Shown here piece after piece: positions 1-6,816 of a DNA stretch of 8,510 nt (the first letter of the stretch is position 1; each line of letters starts with the position of its first letter). Made by a program: the position numbers and the translations under genes. Under the pieces are notes generated by a model. That model saw only the letters and a program-made list of their open reading frames with translations, was not told the origin of the DNA and ran no database searches. The stretch is from DATLFA01 sp039915945 (GTDB taxonomy: Bacteria; Actinomycetota; Acidimicrobiia; Acidimicrobiales; WLNW01): assembly GCA_039915945.1 (NCBI GenBank), contig JBDSMH010000234.1, positions 1 to 8,510 of the forward strand, written 5' to 3'.

Positions 1-175
1 ACCCCGGATGCGCGCCACCGATCCGACCCGAGAGCTTCACCGTGTCATCGATCAGACCCTCCAGGCCGAGCCGATCAACGAGCGTGGCCGACAACAACAG
101 ACCGGCATTCGCGACGAGATTCGAGTCATCGAAGGTCGCCTCGATCCGGTCGATCACATGCGATACTCGCGTCAC
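1..175 (-). CDS. IS1380-family transposase, N-terminal part (runs off left edge)
   Basis: This encodes the first 58 residues of a DDE transposase that would move the insertion sequence. The minus-strand translation contains VIDRIEATFDDSNLVANAGL, followed by LLLSATLVDRLGLEGLID and GRIGGAHPG. This is the characteristic opening of actinobacterial IS1380-type transposases (the 'LVANAGLLL.ATL..RLGL..LID' pattern). The GTG start at 175 follows AGGAG (minus strand of 185-189) at nine bases. The catalytic residues lie beyond the left edge, so activity cannot be judged. A frame on the opposite strand across the same bases has no protein-like features. Confidence 0.8.
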   Translation of the reverse strand, partial: MTRVSHVIDRIEATFDDSNLVANAGLLLSATLVDRLGLEGLIDDTVKLSGRIGGAHPG

Positions 176-296
176 TGAAAGTGTCTCCTGGCTGTGCGAA
201 CGATGCGGGGGTAAGAGACCGTCATCGTCCCAGCCCAGGGGACCTTTCACGCGGATACGCGCCTCACTTCACCGACACCCAATCGGTGGATCGAGG
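1..296 (-). mobile_element. IS1380-family insertion sequence, one end (partial)
   Basis: The transposase start at 175 is followed outward by about 120 bases of non-coding sequence. That stretch ends, read on the minus strand, with CCTCGATCCACCGATTGGG next to TTAAA. IS1380 elements commonly have ends starting with CC, so I place the element boundary near 296; this is inference. Inside the end, caccg (270-274) and cggtg (284-288) form a short inverted repeat. The other end and the target duplication lie outside the window and cannot be checked. The element points away from the OsmC remnant to its right. Confidence 0.5.
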
Positions 297-442
297 TTTA
301 ATCGCAAGCTAAGTCGCCCACCGAATTCGCCGAGCGGCGACCGCAACGCCCCAACGACGCGCCACGCCCCAACGCCAATCCACTCGGGTTCGATCACGCC
401 ACAGCAACGTCCCGCCACCTCACAGCCACCAAGGACCCTCCT

Positions 443-732
443 ATGGAGCTGCTCCTGGCCGCGGTGGGTACCTGCCTCACCATCGGTTGGGTGACCCATG
501 CGGCTCGGCGCGGCGTCGAGTTACGCGACCTGCAAATCGAGGTCGAAGGGGACAACGACCTGCGCGGCTACCTCGGCATCGGTGACGACGACCGGGTTTC
601 AGCGGCGTGCGGTACACGATCCACGTCGACAACCCACAACGAACCGTTGACAATCTCATCCGTCGCGTACCGCTCGGTGTTGAGGAACAAATCGGGCAGC
701 AGCTCCTCGATGAACGTCGAGCGCGGCGTTGA
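443..732 (+). pseudogene. OsmC/Ohr-like protein, 5'-truncated and frameshifted remnant
   Basis: OsmC-family proteins are small thiol-dependent peroxidases or detoxification proteins of the cytosol. The translation from ATG 443 begins MELLLAAVGTCLTIGWVTHA, which matches the family's central helix (typically 'NPMELLLAALGTCLT', holding the reactive Cys). It continues with ELRDLQIEVEGDNDLRGYLG. At about 592 the frame breaks; adding one C to the CC at 592-593 gives PGFSGVRYTIHVD, the expected next strand. The restored frame stops at 730-732, but its last 25 or so residues match the family poorly, so another lesion may exist. The N-terminal half, about 40-60 residues before MELLL, is missing or unreadable, although the in-frame codons just upstream (…TATKDPP) may be a trace of it. 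The IS1380 end lies 150 bases upstream. Confidence 0.6.
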
Positions 733-1295
733 TCAGACGCGCGATGACCTACGCCTACGCCGCGGCCTACTCGCCCAACCCGGACACCCCCTTACCTTTC
801 TCGTGGGTCCTGAGCGATGCTTGGGGCTTGGGAAGTTCGGCGGTGCCGGCATGGCTCATTACCCCCTGTCGCGTTGACGGCCTGGGGGGTGGCGCCACCG
901 GCATCGGCGGGCGCGTCAACCTCTGATGGGGACATGCGATCGATCGCTGGTTCGTAAGGTGGATAGTGGCGAACGCGCCCTGGGGGGCCTTCCCTCGAAG
1001 ATGACGAGCGAAAGAGGAGCAAAGGACAGTCCCGGTTAGGACGACAAAGTTCGCCCCGACTGTCGTCAAAGCTGTCGTCCCGCCAAGGGTGCCTTGGCCT
1101 CACTCTGATGACCCTCGGATTGCTAATTTCGGGGAGTGGCGTCCGTGTGGTTCGCTGGCGTTCGCGACCTGCGTCAACTCGGTGAATGATTCCGCTGATG
1201 GCTGGCGAAGTCCGCAGTCGGTCGGCGGCTTGGTACGTCGGTTGCTACACGCCGCCCCACGATGGCAGGGGCGACGGAGATCCGGGGCGCGTTGT
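733..1295. other. Gene-free stretch between OsmC remnant and amidohydrolase stop
   Basis: I read all six frames here. Open frames exist on both strands, but none has recognisable domains, a credible ribosome binding site or actinobacterial codon bias. They look like chance frames in GC-rich DNA. I see no tRNA, rRNA or CRISPR structure. The only structured element is the repeat cluster at 1039-1080. The stretch may hold remnants too degraded to recognise. Confidence 0.5.
1039..1080. repeat. Inverted and direct repeat cluster (GGACGACA / TGTCGTCC)
   Basis: GGACGACA at 1039-1046 is the exact reverse complement of TGTCGTCC at 1073-1080, giving an 8-bp inverted repeat. A second copy, CTGTCGTC at 1060-1067, is directly repeated at 1072-1079, so the left arm could pair with either. 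It lies in non-coding DNA 215 bases beyond the amidohydrolase stop. It could be a transcription-ending hairpin (there is no T-run), an operator, or the scar of a mobile element end. The role is not determinable. Confidence 0.4.
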
Positions 1296-2489
1296 CTATG
1301 TCGGGTCCGCATATTCGAATGCGTCGGATTCGGGGCCGATGCGGTTTGCTGTTGCGGCGAGCAGGTTGGCGTCGAAGCCGAAAACTCCGATGGCGTTTTG
1401 ACCAACGATGGCAGTGATCTCGTTGATGGGGACACCGGCGAAGCTCTCACGCAACTTCGCTTGGGTATGGGGCCATGTGCCTTCGATGTGGGGGTAGTCG
1501 GATCCCCACATCATTTTCGACACGCCGATCTCGTGACGACACGCGGCTTCGGGTGTGCCAAGGAACGACGCGCCGACGAAGCATTGACGAGCGAAATACT
1601 CCGACGGCCGCGACGGCAGCTGACCCCGCAAATGGCGGAACATGGCCATGTCGTAGAAGCGGTCGAGTTGCTCCAGCGTGTCTGGTATCCACGTCGAGCC
1701 CTGTTCCGTCATCACCAGGCGTAGGTTCGCGTGACGCTCGAACACGCCCGACCACACCAACAGCCACAGCGTGCGATGCGCGAACCACGAAATCTCGGTG
1801 AGGAAGATGCCGAGCGAACCGGGGAAGTCGCCATAGTTGGGTGTCCAGCCGGTATGGGTGTGCACCGGCAGCGCTTCGGCTTCGCACACCGCCCACAGCG
1901 GTTCGTAGTACGGATCGTTGTACAGCGGGTTGTGACCGGTACCGCTCGACAGCAGCACGCCCCCGAACACACCGCGATCGCGCAACGACTCGATCTCGCG
2001 CACGGTCGTATCGAGATCGTCGAAGGTCACCAACGCCACACCCGCGCGCCGGCCCGGGGCTGCAGCGCATAAGTCAGCCAACCATCGGTTGTAGGCGCGG
2101 CAGCCGGCCTGCCAGATGGCCGGATCCTGCTCGTACTGATAGGTCATGAGGCCGACATCGAACGGTGTGATGGTCTCGCCCCCTCCGCCGGGATAGATAA
2201 TCTCGGCGGCCACGCCGTCCGCTTCGAGCTCTGCGAGGCGCCGCGCCGGATCCCATGCACCGTCGAGGCCACCGGTCTTCACTGCCTCCAGCGCTGCGAA
2301 GTCGCCGCGCGCCTCGTCGCCGTAGATCGCCTCGCCCGTGTGCTCTGCCTTGCGACGCGCCCGCCCCGCGGTGTCCGCGAGCCACACGTCGAACTGGTCG
2401 CGGAAAGCGGGATCGACGTAGTCGCGAAGGAGCGACGGATGCGGGCTGGCGTGACAATCAGCGGAGACGACCACCAAACGATCAGCCAA
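1296..2489 (-). CDS. Amidohydrolase-2 family (TIM-barrel metal-dependent hydrolase/decarboxylase)
   Basis: Predicted 397-residue cytosolic enzyme of the amidohydrolase_2 family (PF04909-like). Members hydrolyse or decarboxylate ring compounds, ACMSD being the classic example. Visible metal-site motifs: an opening SADCH strand giving D11-x-H13 where ACMSD has H-x-H; H210-x-H212 in PVHTHTGW; TEQG at 261-264; and GSDYPH at 329-334 with D331 as the last ligand. Length is normal and there is no signal peptide. I chose TTG 2489 because a full AGGAGGT (minus strand of 2495-2501) sits five bases upstream and translation then begins MADRLVVVSADCH. An in-frame ATG at 2564 lacks such a site. This type is common in actinobacterial catabolic clusters beside P450s, SDRs and luciferase-like monooxygenases, which fits the neighbours. 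The exact reaction is unknown. It is divergent from the small exported protein, 132 bases away. Confidence 0.88.
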   Translation of the reverse strand: MADRLVVVSADCHASPHPSLLRDYVDPAFRDQFDVWLADTAGRARRKAEHTGEAIYGDEARGDFAALEAVKTGGLDGAWDPARRLAELEADGVAAEIIYPGGGGETITPFDVGLMTYQYEQDPAIWQAGCRAYNRWLADLCAAAPGRRAGVALVTFDDLDTTVREIESLRDRGVFGGVLLSSGTGHNPLYNDPYYEPLWAVCEAEALPVHTHTGWTPNYGDFPGSLGIFLTEISWFAHRTLWLLVWSGVFERHANLRLVMTEQGSTWIPDTLEQLDRFYDMAMFRHLRGQLPSRPSEYFARQCFVGASFLGTPEAACRHEIGVSKMMWGSDYPHIEGTWPHTQAKLRESFAGVPINEITAIVGQNAIGVFGFDANLLAATANRIGPESDAFEYADPT

Positions 2490-2494
2490 CGTCG

Positions 2495-2501
2495 ACCTCC
2501 T
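2495..2501 (-). promoter_or_regulatory. Ribosome binding site AGGAGGT fixing the TTG start of the amidohydrolase
   Basis: The minus strand reads GAGGAGGTCGACGTTGGCTG. The AGGAGGT is a near-perfect anti-16S match, five bases from TTG. It decides the start against the in-frame ATG 75 bases upstream. Confidence 0.75.
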
Positions 2502-2535
2502 CGCCTTGATCCTGTCGTCATATCTTGGCCCCAGT

Positions 2536-2552
2536 CTCACAGGTTGCTCACA
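2536..2552. promoter_or_regulatory. Direct repeat CTCACA-N5-CTCACA in the divergent promoter region
   Basis: Two identical hexamers (2536-2541 and 2547-2552; TGTGAG on the minus strand) are spaced 11 bases start to start. This is one helical turn, as expected for tandem protein-binding half-sites. They lie between the amidohydrolase start (2489) and the small exported protein (2622), a position suited to controlling either gene. No regulator is encoded in the window. Chance is a real alternative. Confidence 0.3.
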
Positions 2553-2621
2553 TTCGAGCTGCACAGTTGGTCACTGAGCCGACGAGCGTCGCGCTCGAAG
2601 CAGAGCCCCATGGGGCTCACC

Positions 2622-3014
2622 ATGAACCAGAACCGCTTCCCAAGTCCGTCGCCGGCCTTGTCCTCGCCGGCGGCCTCGTCGCCGGCAGCGCCGGGATCGC
2701 CGCCGCCCAAACGGCCAACCCGGCCGCCGACGCCGCGCCCGCGTCACAGCAGCAGAGCTGCCAGAAAGCCTGGAGGCCAACTTCGACCGATTGAAGACGC
2801 TCGACGACAAGCTGCACGACCACTACGCCAACTCGTCAAGCTGCGCGACCAAGCCACCGACGCAGGCAAGGCCGACGTCGCCGCCACGATCACCCAGCGC
2901 CTCGACCGGATCAACGATCGCGACGGACGCATCGAAGCACGCCTGACGAAGATCCACGACAAGTACGTCGACAATTGCTCGATCCCCGAGCCGAACATCA
3001 CACCCCTCGTCTGA
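2622..3014 (+). CDS. Small exported helical protein of unknown function (three apparent frameshifts)
   Basis: No family recognised. Reading three frames in succession gives a coherent 131-residue protein. It has a Sec signal peptide (MNQNRFPK, then a Gly/Ala/Val/Leu core, likely cut after IAAA near residue 29), an Ala/Pro/Gln linker with C47, and two charged amphipathic helices (about 50-80 and 84-117). The end is KYVDNCSIPEPNITPLV with C120. The two cysteines could tie a helical hairpin outside the membrane. Each frame change is repaired by one inserted base: CCC at 2639-2641, AAA at 2765-2767, CC at 2828-2829. ATG 2622 is preferred because GGGG lies six bases upstream; ATG 2610 is in frame. 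That the frames join with the same sense each time suggests the gene is real. Whether the breaks are biological or sequencing errors is open. Confidence 0.5.
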   Translation: MNQNRFPSPSPALSSPAASSPAAPGSPPPKRPTRPPTPRPRHSSRAARKPGGQLRPIEDARRQAARPLRQLVKLRDQATDAGKADVAATITQRLDRINDRDGRIEARLTKIHDKYVDNCSIPEPNITPLV

Positions 3015-3024
3015 ACTGAGCCAC

Positions 3025-3228
3025 TTGTCTACGTTCCGCTGCCGACCGAGAGCGGTGTCGCCGGCTTCAACCGGGGCCGGCAGGACGCCCGCTATGCTGC
3101 GCGAGCTCGCGCAGATTGGCGTCGATCGCATCGTGTTCACCGCGTTCGAAGCCGGCGCTACCGACGTCGACAACGTCGCCGCCTTCGTGGCGCGCATGCG
3201 TGGCGTGCTCGACGACGTCTCCGACTGA
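3025..3228 (+). pseudogene. Probable C-terminal fragment of a luciferase-like (LLM) monooxygenase
   Basis: The frame contains MLRELAQIGVDRIVFTAF (from 3094), then a tail VAAFVARMRGVLDDVSD and a stop. Flavin or F420-dependent LLM-class oxidoreductases typically end with 'L..LA..GVDR(V/I)VF' followed by a final helix, and this matches that last strand-helix unit. In another frame just upstream, 3021-3050 reads PLVYVPLPTESG, a plausible preceding strand, implying one more frame break. The roughly 250 residues normally before it are absent; the preceding gene ends at 3014. It is a scrap rather than a working gene. A short unrelated hypothetical protein is the alternative. Confidence 0.35.
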
Positions 3229-3278
3229 CGAGGAAGGCTGCCGGCGCCCGCGCCGCGGCTCGATGAAAGGAACCACCG

Positions 3279-4093
3279 ATGCGGTTGCGGGACAAGGTCG
3301 CGCTGATCACGGGAGCCGGCGCGGGACTCGGGCGGGCAAGCGCGCTCGTGTTCGCGGCCGAAGGCGCACGAGTCGTGTCACCGACGTCGACCGTCACCGC
3401 GTCGAGGAGACCGCGGTATTGGTCCACGCCGCCGGCGGCGACGCCATCGCCCTTCACATGGATGTCACCGATGAGGTCAGCGTGCGCGACGGTGTCGCCG
3501 ACGCGGTCGCCCACTTCGGCGGGCTCGACGTGCTTTTCGCGAACGCCGGCATCCAGGTTCCCGGCTACCCGAACGTGGCGTTCGAGGACATGACACTCGA
3601 GAGCTGGCACCGGGTGATGGACGGGAACCTCACCGGGGTCTTCCTCAGCATGAAGCACGCCGTGGCTCCCATGCGCGCCCACGGCGGCGGTTCGATCGTG
3701 GTGACCTCGTCGGCCGTCAGCATGGCGGCGGCCCGCAACCTCGCGCCCTACGCGGCCACCAAGGGCGGGGTCAATGCACTGGTGCGCGCGGCGGCGGTCG
3801 ATCTCGGGCGTTATGGCATCCGCGTCAACGCCATCTGCCCGCTCGGCGGGATGTCGGCCAACTTCCTCATGGCACCCGACGCGCCGGTGCTCGGACGGTC
3901 GATGGAGGAGGAACGAGGCTCCTGGGATCCGGACACCGCCCACCAGCCGCTCAAGCTGCCGCAGCCGCCGACCCTGCGCGACAACGCCATGGCTGCTCTG
4001 TTCTTTGCGTCGGGCGAGTCGTCCTACACCACCGGCGTGTGCATGCCAGTCACCGACGGTGGCATCCTAGCCGGCGTCTTCCTCCATCTGTAG
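3279..4093 (+). CDS. SDR family NAD(P)-dependent oxidoreductase (one apparent frameshift)
   Basis: Classical short-chain dehydrogenase that would interconvert an alcohol and a ketone in the cytosol. From ATG 3279, preceded by AAAGG at 3266-3270, it reads MRLRDKVALITGAGAGLGRA. The frame breaks near 3377: GTGTC becomes GTGGTC on adding one G, giving RVVVTDVDRHRVEE and continuing to TAG 4091-4093. The restored protein is 271 residues, normal length. Motifs: TGAGAGLG (11-18), D63-V64, NAG (89-91), N117, S145, Y158-x3-K162. The acidic residue ending strand 2 (VTDVD) suggests NAD rather than NADP. The usual PG after the catalytic helix is replaced by PLGG (188-191), and an acidic/Pro-rich insert follows (about 208-232), probably part of the substrate lid. 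It ends 43 bases from the convergent SDR. Substrate unknown. Confidence 0.8.
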
Positions 4094-4107
4094 TGCGCGA
4101 ACCGGCA

Positions 4108-4121
4108 CGGCGGGTCCGCCG
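4108..4121. terminator. Possible bidirectional hairpin between convergent SDR genes
   Basis: CGGCGG (4108-4113) and CCGCCG (4116-4121) are exact inverted repeats separated by GT, so a 5-bp stem with a 4-base loop is feasible. It lies in the 43-base gap between two converging stop codons, where a shared terminator would be expected. There is no T-run on either side. In DNA this GC-rich such a repeat can occur by chance. Confidence 0.3.
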
Positions 4122-4136
4122 CGCGGGCTCAGGGCT

Positions 4137-4972
4137 TCAGGAGAACGTCGACGGGTACGCCGGCGTCGGGTTCCTGGCGGCCCGGAGGTCGTCGAAGCGC
4201 ACCATCGCTCGCTCGAGCGTGCTCGGATGCGTGAACACCCAGAAGGTGTTCGTGCGGATCGCCTCTACGACGTTTCCCGCCACCTGCGCGGGGGCGATCC
4301 CCATCGATCGCGTCGCCTCGCGCAACGGCGCCAGCGCCGCGTTCTCGTGCGGCGTGAGCTCGGACCCAAAGGGACGGTTGCGTTCGGACAAGAAGATCTC
4401 GGTGTTCACCGCGCTCGGGCACAACACGCTCACCCCCACCCCGGTGCCTTCGAGCTCGCGGTACAGCGACTCCGATAGCCCGACCACCGCATGCTTCGTC
4501 GCGCAGTACATGCCGAGCGCGCTCGACGTGACGAGGCCGGCCTCGCTCGCCGTATTGACAATATGGCCCGAGCCCTGCGCCACGAGCAACGGCCCGAAGG
4601 TCACTACCGAGTAAGCGACACCGAGCACGTTGACCCCGACCGTCCACTGCCAATCGCGCGGCGCGGTAGAGAGCATCGCCCCCGCCGGTGCGACGCCGGC
4701 GTTGTTGCACACGACGTGCACCGCGCTGTATCGCTCCGTCGTGTGCGCTGCGAGGCGCTCAATTTCACCCGGGTCCGACACATCGGTCAGGACGCCGTAT
4801 ACATCACCGCCGGCCGCCCGTAGACGGTCGGCCTCGGCCACCAGTCGCGCCTCCTCGACGTCGGCCATGACGACCCGCATGCCTTCGGCGACGAACCGCT
4901 CGCACATCGCGAGCCGATGCCGCTCGCCGCGCCCGTTACCACGGCGACCTTGCCCCCGAGATCCTCCAGCAC
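4137..4972 (-). CDS. SDR family NAD(P)-dependent oxidoreductase (one apparent frameshift)
   Basis: Second classical short-chain dehydrogenase, about 278 residues when repaired. GTG 4972 follows AAGGGGA (minus strand of 4978-4984) and starts MLEDLGGKVAVVTGAASGIG. The frame breaks close after, near 4907-4913. Adding one C (GGC.TC to GGCCTC) gives GIGLAMCERFVAEGMRVV, exactly the SDR pattern. Motifs: TGAASGIG (13-20), D39, NNAG (90-93), N115, S143, Y156-x3-K160. PSAVNTEI (186-193) matches the P..V.T element. The C-terminal half (helices with PHENAALAPLRE and TPAYPSTFS end) resembles the actinobacterial SDRs found next to P450s. It lies 65 bases downstream of the ADH remnant on the same strand, so co-transcription with the P450 is likely. 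A shorter product from ATG 4907 would lack the cofactor loop and could not be active. Confidence 0.82.
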
Positions 4973-5037
4973 TGCGTTCCCCTTTTGCTTGCGTGTTCGG
5001 TCAGTGGTCGTGGCGCACCGGGTGCGTCACGGTTCGG

Positions 5038-5478
5038 TCAGAGTCCTGGTTCGATCGTGACTGCGATCGCGCCGGCCGACGGATCGGTGAGCGTGCGCAC
5101 GGCGTCGGCGGCCGAGTCGAGCGAGAAGTGGTGGGTGTGCACTCGCTCGAGGAACCCCATCGAGCGTTCGAGCACCCGGACCGCGTTGCGGAAGCTCCGG
5201 TGGTCGACGGCGCGCACCCCGACGAGGCGCAGGCGGCGCATGGCGACGTCGTCGACCGGGAACCCGGGCACGCCGTTCTCGCGACCCTTGAGGCCGCCGA
5301 GGACGACGGTTCCGCCCGCACGCGCCGCGCGCAGCGCGTCGAGCACCCGTCGCGTGGGGTGTGGTGTCGACGACGATGTCTACACCCTCGCCACTCGTCG
5401 CCGCGAGCACCCGTTCGACCGGATCGTCATGTTCGACATCGATCACAAGATCCGCGCCGAGCACCCGAAACTCGCCGT
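5038..5478 (-). pseudogene. Zinc-type medium-chain alcohol dehydrogenase, C-terminal half only
   Basis: The frame opens in mid-domain with RVLGADLVIDVEHDD, the strand of the Rossmann fold that follows the GxGxxG loop in MDR dehydrogenases. It continues EGVDIVVDTTPHAT. The frame then changes at CCC 5346-5348 (removing one base, or adding two, restores it) into VLDALRAARAGGTVVLGGLK, VPGFPVDDVAMRRL, and a normal C-terminus ending AIAVTIEPGL, stop 5038-5040. The zinc-binding catalytic half and GxGxxG loop (about 190 residues) are missing. The recognisable part begins immediately after the P450 stop codon (5479-5481); in the same frame, codons inside the P450 tail read REAQRL, possibly ADH-like by chance. 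This points to a deletion fusing the P450 end to the middle of an ADH gene. No function expected. Confidence 0.7.
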
Positions 5479-6759
5479 TCAGCCTTTGAGCTTCACGTGT
5501 TGCGCCCGGACTGCGCCGACGTGGAAGTGGCCGAGGCGGTCGGGTTCGCCGACGAGTTCGAGCCGTGGCAGCAGCGGGAGAACCGACCGCAGGATGGAGC
5601 GCAGCTCCCAGCGTGCCAGGTTGGCGCCGAGGCAGAAGTGAACGCCGTGGCCGAACCCGAGATGGTGGTTCGGTTGTCGCCCGACATCGAACGAATACGG
5701 GTTCTCGAACACCGACTCATCGCGGTTGCCCGACGGGTAGAAGACACCGACGGTGTCGCCAGCACGGATCAACTGGCCTTGCAGTTCGACGTCGACGGTG
5801 GCGGTACGTGCAAACTGGATGACCGGCGACGTCCAGCGCACCATCTCCTCGACGGCCGTATCGATGAGGTCGTCATCAGCCAGCAGCCGATCGATCTGAT
5901 CGGGGCTGCGCAACAGCTCAGTGATGCCACGCGTGGTGGCGTTGCGGGTCGTCTCGTTTCCTGCGGCGATCAACACGAAGAGGTAGCCGTTGAGTTGCTG
6001 CGCGGTCAGTGGGCAACCATCGACGGTGCCGTGCACCACTGCGCCGGCGAGGTCGTCGGTGTGTTCGGCTCGCCGTTCGGCGATCAGCGTGTTGATGTAC
6101 TCGCGGAACTCGCCCGACATGCGATCGCGCTGCTCAAGCGCGGTTTCAGTCGGGATCCGCCACTGCTCCGCACCGAGCGTGTCGAACAAGATGTCGGTGT
6201 ACTTGTGCACCGTCGCCCAGTCATCGACCGGGAGGCCCATCAAGCCGCAAATCGTCGCGAGCGGCAGCTTCACCGCGAAGTCGGTGACGAGATCGGCGAA
6301 GCCGTCACGTTCGAGCACGTCGACGAACTCGTCGGTGAACCGTTGCGCGTACTCATCGAGGTCGACTTCGATGTCGCGCATCGCACGAGGCGTGAACCGA
6401 CGATTCGTGATCGCGCGGAACTTCGTGTGCCGGGGGCGGTCCATGAAAATGAAGTCCATGGGCTCGCCGGGATCCCACCCGTTGGCCCGGGCCCGCTGGG
6501 CGAGGCCCGCCGCCATGCGATCGTCCTCGTCGGTCGTCATCAGCCGCAACCGAGGCCCACCATTGATGAACAACGCGTCGTTCGACGAGACGAAGCGGAT
6601 GTCCTCATAACGCGAGATGGCCCAGAATGGGCTGATTCCAGGCCGGTCGTACCAATAGACCGGCGCTTCGGCCCGGAGGCGATCCCACTCGCCCCACGGG
6701 TAACCGCGCTCGCCGTAACGCGCCGCAGTATGGATATCGAGATCATCGAGCGATGCCAC
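5479..6759 (-). CDS. Cytochrome P450 (CYP125/CYP124/CYP142-like by I-helix motif)
   Basis: Soluble bacterial P450 of 426 residues that would hydroxylate a hydrophobic substrate using electrons from an external ferredoxin. Features in order: MDRPRHTKFR (106-115, C-helix His/Arg for heme propionate); I-helix AAGNETTRN (265-273) with the acid-Thr pair E269/T270; EEMVR with ExxR at E305-R308; heme loop FGHGVHFCLG (369-378) with the proximal ligand C376. Full length and no frame breaks. The AGNETTRN I-helix is typical of the steroid/terpenoid/fatty-chain oxidising actinobacterial P450s, but family placement is tentative. I chose GTG 6759 because GGAGGT (minus strand of 6764-6769) lies four bases upstream; ATG 6795 is in frame but has no such site. 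It is the first gene of a minus-strand unit with the ADH remnant and SDR, and divergent from the second P450. Confidence 0.9.
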   Translation of the reverse strand: MASLDDLDIHTAARYGERGYPWGEWDRLRAEAPVYWYDRPGISPFWAISRYEDIRFVSSNDALFINGGPRLRLMTTDEDDRMAAGLAQRARANGWDPGEPMDFIFMDRPRHTKFRAITNRRFTPRAMRDIEVDLDEYAQRFTDEFVDVLERDGFADLVTDFAVKLPLATICGLMGLPVDDWATVHKYTDILFDTLGAEQWRIPTETALEQRDRMSGEFREYINTLIAERRAEHTDDLAGAVVHGTVDGCPLTAQQLNGYLFVLIAAGNETTRNATTRGITELLRSPDQIDRLLADDDLIDTAVEEMVRWTSPVIQFARTATVDVELQGQLIRAGDTVGVFYPSGNRDESVFENPYSFDVGRQPNHHLGFGHGVHFCLGANLARWELRSILRSVLPLLPRLELVGEPDRLGHFHVGAVRAQHVKLKG

Positions 6760-6787
6760 GCGCACCTCCACCTTCCCCCTCGGTCCT

Positions 6788-6803
6788 CTGACCATAGCGT
6801 CAG
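6788..6803. promoter_or_regulatory. Inverted repeat CTGAC-N6-GTCAG upstream of the minus-strand P450
   Basis: Perfect 5-bp arms (6788-6792 and 6799-6803) with a 6-base spacer, ending 28 bases before the GTG start at 6759. The size and place suit a dimeric repressor site. It overlaps the candidate -10. No regulator gene is present to pair with it. Confidence 0.3.
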
Positions 6804-6816
6804 CCCGCGACGTCAA
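6791..6816 (-). promoter_or_regulatory. Weak candidate promoter for the minus-strand P450
   Basis: On the minus strand, TTGACG (6811-6816) and TATGGT (6791-6796, fits TAnnnT) are separated by 14 bases, shorter than the usual 16-19. Plausible only because of position and overlap with the inverted repeat. Confidence 0.2.

Noticed and set aside
1309..1324. CGCAT-N6-ATGCG palindrome near the amidohydrolase stop
   Set aside because: It lies inside the last codons of the coding region and has only five-base arms with no T-run, so it is not a convincing terminator.
1089..1724. 211-codon open frame on the plus strand
   Set aside because: More than half is antisense to the amidohydrolase, and the rest has no recognisable content or ribosome binding site.
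2639..2829. Programmed ribosomal frameshifting in the small exported protein
   Set aside because: Three separate shifts in one 131-residue gene, with no slippery heptamers or consistent downstream structure, make missing bases far more likely than a programmed mechanism.
3158..3943. 261-codon open frame on the minus strand
   Set aside because: Antisense to the first SDR, His/Arg-rich and without domain features.
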